Source: M0108 sp964523415
GTDB lineage: Bacteria; Pseudomonadota; Gammaproteobacteria; Chromatiales; Chromatiaceae
Length of the DNA: 18,603 nucleotides
Direction of reading: 5' to 3'
Assembly: GCA_964523415.1 (NCBI GenBank)
Contig: CAZFZB010000050.1
Span: forward strand, 1 to 18,603
Shown here in pieces: positions 14,319-18,603 of this stretch. Within the stretch, counting starts at the first letter, position 1; every line of letters begins with the position of its first letter. The notes under the pieces were generated by a model that was not told the DNA's origin, made no database searches, and worked only from the letters and a program-made list of their open reading frames with translations. The position numbers and the translations under genes were made by a program.

Positions 14319-17237
14319 TTAAGCGATGGCGGGACCTTCGTGGGCCGCCTCGAACTCCTCGATGGGCGAGGGCCTCCCGAACAGGTAGCCCTGGTAGAGG
14401 CCGCAGCCGCCATCCTGCAGGAAGGCACGCTGTTCCTGGGTCTCGACGCCTTCCGCCACCGCTTCCAGCCTGAGGGAATCGCTCATGGCCAAAATCGCCT
14501 CGACAATGGCAGCGTCGTTCCTGTCGCCCGGGACGCCGCGCACGAAGCTCTGGTCGATCTTGATCTGATTGAAGGGCAGGCGCTTGAGGTAGGACAGTGA
14601 GGAGTAGCCCGTGCCGAAATCGTCGAGGGAAAAGCGCACGCCAAGCTGACTTAGCTCGCGCATGCGCGCCACGACATGGTCGCCCTTTTCGAGAATGACA
14701 CTTTCGGTCAGTTCCAACTTGAGCTTTTCTGGATTGGCGCCGCTGTCGGCCAGGGCCTTGCGGACGCAATCGACGAAACCGGGCTGGTGAAATTGCCGGG
14801 CGCTCACGTTCACGGACAGGCTCAGGCGGCCAAGGGCCGCATGACCGGCCCAGCTCCTGAGCTGCGCACAGGCGGACTTTATGACCCAGCGGCCGAGATC
14901 CACGATCAACCCCGAATCCTCGGCGACGGGTATGAATTCCGCGGGGGACACCCAGCCGCGGGTCGGGTGGTTCCAGCGGATCAGCGCCTCGGCACCGATC
15001 CAAATGCCGTCCTGATCGACCTGCGGTTGGTAATGCAGGACGAATTCGCGCTTGTCGATGCCAACACGCAGCGCCTGCTCAATGGCAATGCGCTCGTCGA
15101 TGTCCGCCTGCATCTTGGGATTGAAGAAGCGGACGGCGTTACGGCCCGCGTCCTTGGCCTGGTATAGCGCGACATCGGCCTGCTTGAGCAAGCTTTCCAC
15201 CGATGCCTTGCCGCCGCCAAACAGGGTCACGCCCAGGCTCGCGGTACCGACGAAGTGATCCAGGCTGTCGGCAAGGCCATAGGGTTTGCCCAGCGCCGCC
15301 AGGATCTTAGCCCCCAGGTGGCCGGCGTTTTGGACCGCCACCTGCTCGGTATTGCCGAGCCCCTCGACCAAGACCACGAACTCATCGCCGCCTAGCCGAG
15401 CCACCGTGTCTTCGTTGCGAAAACTCGATTTCAGCCGGTCGGCCACTTGCTTGAGTAGGCGGTCGCCCATCTCGTGGCCTTGCGTATCGTTGAGCTTCTT
15501 GAAGTGGTCCAGGTCCAGCATGATGAGGGCGCCATAGGTGCCGCTACGTTTGCTCAGGCTCAGGGCATGCTCGATACGATTGCCCAGCAGGCGCCTATTC
15601 GGCAGGTTGGTCAGGGCATCGAAGAAGGCGAGATAACGCGCCTCCTCCTCGGCAGCCTTCTTCGCGGTGACATCCTCCTTCACCGCCACGTAGTGGGTGA
15701 TGCGTCCGTCGTCCTGGTGGGTGGGCGCCATGACCACCGATTCGATGTACTCCGAACCGTCCTTGCGTCGGTTGATGAACTCGCCCTGCCAGGCCTCTCC
15801 CGCGGTCAGGGCCGTCCACATGGACAGGTAGGTCTGGGGCGACGTCCTCCCCGAGTGAAGGATACGCGGGTTCTTGCCAAGCACCTCCTCTCGGCTGTAG
15901 CCGGTGTTGCGGACGAAGGCCTCGTTGACGTATTCGATCTCCGCATTCAGGTTGGTGATGACGATGCTCGCCGGACTCTGCTCGATCGCCTGGGACAGCT
16001 TGCGCAGCGTGGCCTCGGCCTGCTTGCGTTCGGCCATATCCTGGAAAACCATGATCCGGCTCCGGCCTTCCGCCGTGTCATAGCCGGCCGAGTGTTCCAG
16101 GACGGGGAGGATCCGCCCGTCGTAGGCCTTCAGGAAGACCTCGCCCTGATGGCGGCCTCCCTGCAGCACGGTCAGGTGCGCTTCGCAGGCCTGCTCGGCA
16201 ACGGATTCTCCGTTCTCGGTTACGTGCAGGCCCTCGTGCATGCCCCTTCCGGTCAAGGCGCCGGAGGGAAAGCCCAGAATGTGCTCGGCCTCCGGGTTGA
16301 CAAAGGAGATGCGATCGTTCCCCTCCACCACCACCACACCCACGCCCACGTTGTCGGTCAGCCCTTGCAGAAAATTCCGCTGGGTGGCGGCCAGTTGCAG
16401 GGTTCGAAGATAACGTGTCCCCAACAGCAACAAGCCAACGAATAGCCCCGCCAACAGAAGTTGCATGGTCAGCCGCTGCCCCTGATCGCTGGCGAAGCGA
16501 TCCTTGATGGCCACATCCAGGGAGGTCTGCACCCGCCCCAGCAAGGTCCGGCTGCCGCTGTTGACGATACCACTCACGGTGGCGGCCAGTTCCGGTAACT
16601 GCTCATAGATTACCCGGGCATGCCTGGCCAGCATCTCGAACTTGCCTTTCTCGCTGGGAAGCACCCTGCCCGCCTTCTCAAGCAGCCTTTCGGTGTCGCG
16701 GATGGTGGCTTCCGAGGCGTGGCGAGGGGTGACCTCCAGTGCACGTTGGGTCACGCCCAGCACGACCTCGCCGAGATCGTGCTGCAGATGGCTATGAACC
16801 CCCGTGTCCGGCAGCCTGGGCAAGAGCCGCTCCAGTTCGAACAGGAAATAGGCGAGCGCATTCCTCACCACGGCGTTGTAGGACTTGAAGGATTCCGCAC
16901 GCTCGGTTTCCTGGTCAAGCACATCCTTGTATTGCGCCAGACCGATGCCGACGGAGGCGGGCAGTTGCAATTCGTTCAGGGTCCGCAGGTCGGCCTGGAT
17001 TTCGTTGATCTGATTGCTGATCGCGTCATAGTTCGGGTCGAGACCATGCCGCGCGCGCAATACCGATTCCCGAAGGTGCCCTTCGTCCAGGACCAGCTTG
17101 AAAATCAGATTACGAGCCTCGTTCAACTGGCGGGTCTCGACATCGCCAAGGGTGTATTGGTAAACGAGGCTGCCCAGCAGGCCCACGCCAGCACCCATGG
17201 TCAACAATAGCGCCAGGGTCCGCCAGGGCCTGGTCAT
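14319..17237 (-). CDS. Membrane sensor with all-helical periplasmic domain, two PAS, GGDEF and EAL domains
   Basis: A 972-residue protein. A membrane helix at about 8-27 is followed by a mostly alpha-helical periplasmic region to about 255, resembling double all-helical ligand-binding (DAHL-type) sensors. A second membrane helix lies at about 257-274. PAS 1 (about 285-399) contains NVGVGVVVVEGNDRISFVNPEAE, and PAS 2 (about 412-524) contains SPASIVITNLNAEIEYVN. The cyclase domain has GGDEF at 616-620, with an RxxD inhibitory site (RNED) five residues before it. The EAL domain has EAL at 750-752 and a canonical set (SVNVSARQF, LELTES, LDDFGTGYSSLSYLKRLP, IKIDQSFV, AEGVET, QGYLFGRP). Both cyclase and phosphodiesterase sites appear intact. 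Its ATG overlaps the stop of the upstream di-haem peroxidase (ATGA at 17237-17234), so the pair is translationally coupled. Confidence 0.94.
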   Translation of the reverse strand: MTRPWRTLALLLTMGAGVGLLGSLVYQYTLGDVETRQLNEARNLIFKLVLDEGHLRESVLRARHGLDPNYDAISNQINEIQADLRTLNELQLPASVGIGLAQYKDVLDQETERAESFKSYNAVVRNALAYFLFELERLLPRLPDTGVHSHLQHDLGEVVLGVTQRALEVTPRHASEATIRDTERLLEKAGRVLPSEKGKFEMLARHARVIYEQLPELAATVSGIVNSGSRTLLGRVQTSLDVAIKDRFASDQGQRLTMQLLLAGLFVGLLLLGTRYLRTLQLAATQRNFLQGLTDNVGVGVVVVEGNDRISFVNPEAEHILGFPSGALTGRGMHEGLHVTENGESVAEQACEAHLTVLQGGRHQGEVFLKAYDGRILPVLEHSAGYDTAEGRSRIMVFQDMAERKQAEATLRKLSQAIEQSPASIVITNLNAEIEYVNEAFVRNTGYSREEVLGKNPRILHSGRTSPQTYLSMWTALTAGEAWQGEFINRRKDGSEYIESVVMAPTHQDDGRITHYVAVKEDVTAKKAAEEEARYLAFFDALTNLPNRRLLGNRIEHALSLSKRSGTYGALIMLDLDHFKKLNDTQGHEMGDRLLKQVADRLKSSFRNEDTVARLGGDEFVVLVEGLGNTEQVAVQNAGHLGAKILAALGKPYGLADSLDHFVGTASLGVTLFGGGKASVESLLKQADVALYQAKDAGRNAVRFFNPKMQADIDERIAIEQALRVGIDKREFVLHYQPQVDQDGIWIGAEALIRWNHPTRGWVSPAEFIPVAEDSGLIVDLGRWVIKSACAQLRSWAGHAALGRLSLSVNVSARQFHQPGFVDCVRKALADSGANPEKLKLELTESVILEKGDHVVARMRELSQLGVRFSLDDFGTGYSSLSYLKRLPFNQIKIDQSFVRGVPGDRNDAAIVEAILAMSDSLRLEAVAEGVETQEQRAFLQDGGCGLYQGYLFGRPSPIEEFEAAHEGPAIA

Positions 17238-18238
17238 GGAGCGACCTCCGGCAATCGCCCGGTCAGCGACTCCAGAAAGGCGATAATGAGCAGACGCTCC
17301 TCCGCGGAGAGTTCGAGACCCAACTGGGTGCGGGCCATAGTCGTCACCGCGTCATCCAGGGCCTTGATCCTTCCGTCATGAAAGTAAGGTCCGGTCTTGG
17401 TGATATTACGCATGCTAGGGACCTTATACTTGAACCTGTCCCTATCCAGGCCGGTCTGGTTGAACAAGCCGAGGTCGGCCGGCGTGACCTGGCGCCCTTC
17501 GAAGTAGCTCCCCATCACTCCCAGGTTGGCGAACATGTTGCCACCGATGTTGATGCCCTGGTGGCAGGCAATGCAGCCGATGTCCTGAAACAGCCTCCAG
17601 CCAGCCTTGGTTTCGGTGCTGATCGCCTGCGCGTCGCCCCGCAGGAATCGATCGAAGGGCGCATCGGGCGTCACTAGGCTGCGCTCGAAGGCTGCGATCG
17701 CCCCCTGTATGGCGTCCTGGTCGATGGCACGGCCATAAACCTTCCTGGCCAGGCCATTCAGGGAGGCGTCGGCCTGCAGCTTGTCTATCACCTCCGACCA
17801 GGTGGTGCCCATTTCGGCATGGGCCAGGAGCGGACCGCCTACCTGCTCCTCCAGCGTCCGTGCCCTCCCATCCCAGAACTGGCGGAAGTTATAGCCACTG
17901 TTCAGGACCGTCGGCGCATTGACCACGCCGGTTCTGCCCTCAATGCCCACGGAAACCCTCAGGCCGTCGGCACCGTAGCGACTGTCGATGGGGTGACAGG
18001 AGGCACAGGCAACGGTGTCATCCTGAGACAGGCGAGGGTCGAGAAACAGACGCCGGCCAAGCTCCACCTCGTCCGCGTTCACCGGGACCCGAAGTGGCAG
18101 GGGCTGAATGGGACCTTCCAGATACGCCTCGAGATCACCCGAGGGTGGCGCCTGCCCTGGAGGCTCGGCCTTGTCGCAGCCGGCGAACAACAGGACGACA
18201 CCGACAAGCACCGGGAACAAGCCACCCCTGTAGGACAT
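17234..18238 (-). CDS. Di-haem cytochrome c peroxidase family lipoprotein
   Basis: A 334-residue periplasmic protein of the bacterial cytochrome c peroxidase/MauG family. It begins with a lipoprotein signal, the hydrophobic segment FPVLVGVVLLFAGC with lipobox Cys21, so it is probably membrane-anchored. Two c-type haem sites are present: CASCH (Cys78, Cys81, His82) and CIACH (Cys222, Cys225, His226). Family segments around them include VELGRRLFLDPRLSQDDTVA, VNAPTVLNSGYNFRQFWDGRA, FERSLVTPDAPFDRFL, VPSMRNITKTGPYFHDGR and a final helix with AFLESLTG. Relatives reduce hydrogen peroxide with electrons from cytochrome c, or oxidise other substrates. The start at 18238 was chosen for the lipoprotein signal and an AGGAGA about ten bases upstream. 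A frame reaching 18379 adds no recognisable sequence. It overlaps the following GGDEF-EAL gene, so a sensing role is plausible. Confidence 0.93.
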   Translation of the reverse strand: MSYRGGLFPVLVGVVLLFAGCDKAEPPGQAPPSGDLEAYLEGPIQPLPLRVPVNADEVELGRRLFLDPRLSQDDTVACASCHPIDSRYGADGLRVSVGIEGRTGVVNAPTVLNSGYNFRQFWDGRARTLEEQVGGPLLAHAEMGTTWSEVIDKLQADASLNGLARKVYGRAIDQDAIQGAIAAFERSLVTPDAPFDRFLRGDAQAISTETKAGWRLFQDIGCIACHQGINIGGNMFANLGVMGSYFEGRQVTPADLGLFNQTGLDRDRFKYKVPSMRNITKTGPYFHDGRIKALDDAVTTMARTQLGLELSAEERLLIIAFLESLTGRLPEVAP

Positions 18239-18603
18239 CAACCGCCCGTCTCCTGACCCAGGGTTTCGTGAGGACTTGGCCGTTTGGTGTTCAGGGCACC
18301 AGTCGACGATTCCTGAGCGCATCATTCGCATTGACCCGCATGGCGGGGTAACTAGCCTCATCCAGCCTGCCGCCCGCAACCAGAGGGGGAGGACTTCGGC
18401 GCCGGGTTGAGCGCACTTCGTTGTAGGCTTACGTCAGAGGAACTGACGGGGCCGCAATCGACTTGCCCCGCGGCGTGGGTCCGGGAACGAGCGCGCCAAG
18501 GATTCGAACTTACGGATACGGATAGGAAATTCAACCACCCGAGATCCACGATCGCGCGATGTTAGCCGCGTTGCGGACACCTGGCAAGCCGGTTGGCGGT
18601 ATC
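18239..18603. other. Right-hand interval without a supported gene
   Basis: These 365 bases lie upstream of the peroxidase gene and should contain its promoter on the minus strand, but I cannot point to a convincing -35/-10 pair. A perfect inverted repeat, CGTCAG-AGGAA-CTGACG, lies at 18432-18448. A tRNA T-loop-like string (GGATTCGAAC on the + strand) occurs near 18500 without a tRNA around it. Short open frames here show no family features. Confidence 0.5.
18432..18448. repeat. Perfect six-base inverted repeat (hairpin or operator candidate)
   Basis: CGTCAG at 18432-18437 and CTGACG at 18443-18448 are separated by the loop AGGAA. It sits about 200 bases upstream of the peroxidase start. There is no T-run, so it is not an obvious terminator. 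It could be a dyad operator or chance. Confidence 0.3.

Noticed and set aside
15474..16445. Plus-strand open frame of 323 residues opposite the second sensor
   Set aside because: Antisense shadow of a gene with clear PAS and GGDEF motifs on the other strand.
17234..18379. Longer start for the di-haem peroxidase at 18379
   Set aside because: The extra 47 residues have no signal features, and they would bury the lipoprotein signal that begins at 18238.
18490..18560. tRNA gene suggested by a GTTCGAATCC string on the minus strand
   Set aside because: The T-stem does not pair properly, and no D-arm, anticodon arm or full acceptor stem of the right length can be built.
1..18603. CRISPR arrays, insertion sequences or integrase/attachment sites
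   Set aside because: I looked for spaced direct repeats, transposase motifs and terminal inverted repeats, and saw none.

Overview
The window is high-GC DNA with tightly packed, overlapping genes. It reads as a gammaproteobacterial chromosome fragment, perhaps a Chromatiales-type purple sulfur bacterium or a relative. That placement is inferred from the cobalt-early (anaerobic) cobalamin genes, the base composition and the large c-di-GMP sensor proteins. No rRNA or complete tRNA is present to confirm it. Two runs of exactly 100 Ns (1092-1191 and 3582-3681) mark scaffold joins, so three genes are incomplete.

Positions 1-8947 (+ strand) form one cobalamin operon: 3' end of cbiL, cbiG (interrupted by a gap), cbiH, cbiB (3' end lost in a gap), cobD (5' end lost in the same gap), a fused cobQ-cobU, cobT, cobC and cobS. 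Almost every visible junction is a 1-8 base overlap or a spacer of a few bases. The genes cover corrin-ring methylation and contraction (CbiL, CbiH, CbiG), amide formation (CobQ), aminopropanol-phosphate supply and attachment (CobD, CbiB), and nucleotide-loop assembly (CobU, CobT, CobC, CobS). Two proteins have unusual architecture. CbiH carries a C-terminal domain of about 180 residues that looks like the HemS/ChuX/HutX haem-handling fold. CobQ runs without a stop into CobU.

Positions 8948-9356 hold no intact gene. The first part looks like a decayed C-terminal scrap of an ABC-transporter ATPase.

Positions 9357-13378 (+ strand) hold a two-gene signalling unit. It is a secreted PhnD-type substrate-binding protein, followed through a GTGA overlap by a membrane protein with a periplasmic sensor region, two PAS domains, GGDEF and EAL. 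There is no ABC permease or ATPase beside it, which suggests sensing rather than uptake.

Positions 13565-18238 (- strand) hold a second unit of the same logic, facing the first. It is a di-haem cytochrome c peroxidase-like lipoprotein, followed through an ATGA overlap by a membrane protein with an all-helical periplasmic domain, two PAS domains, GGDEF and EAL. A DUF2461 protein follows 76 bases downstream. The right-hand 365 bases hold no gene I can support. The most notable feature of the window is this pair of periplasmic-protein/c-di-GMP-enzyme modules together with the CbiH-HemS-like fusion.
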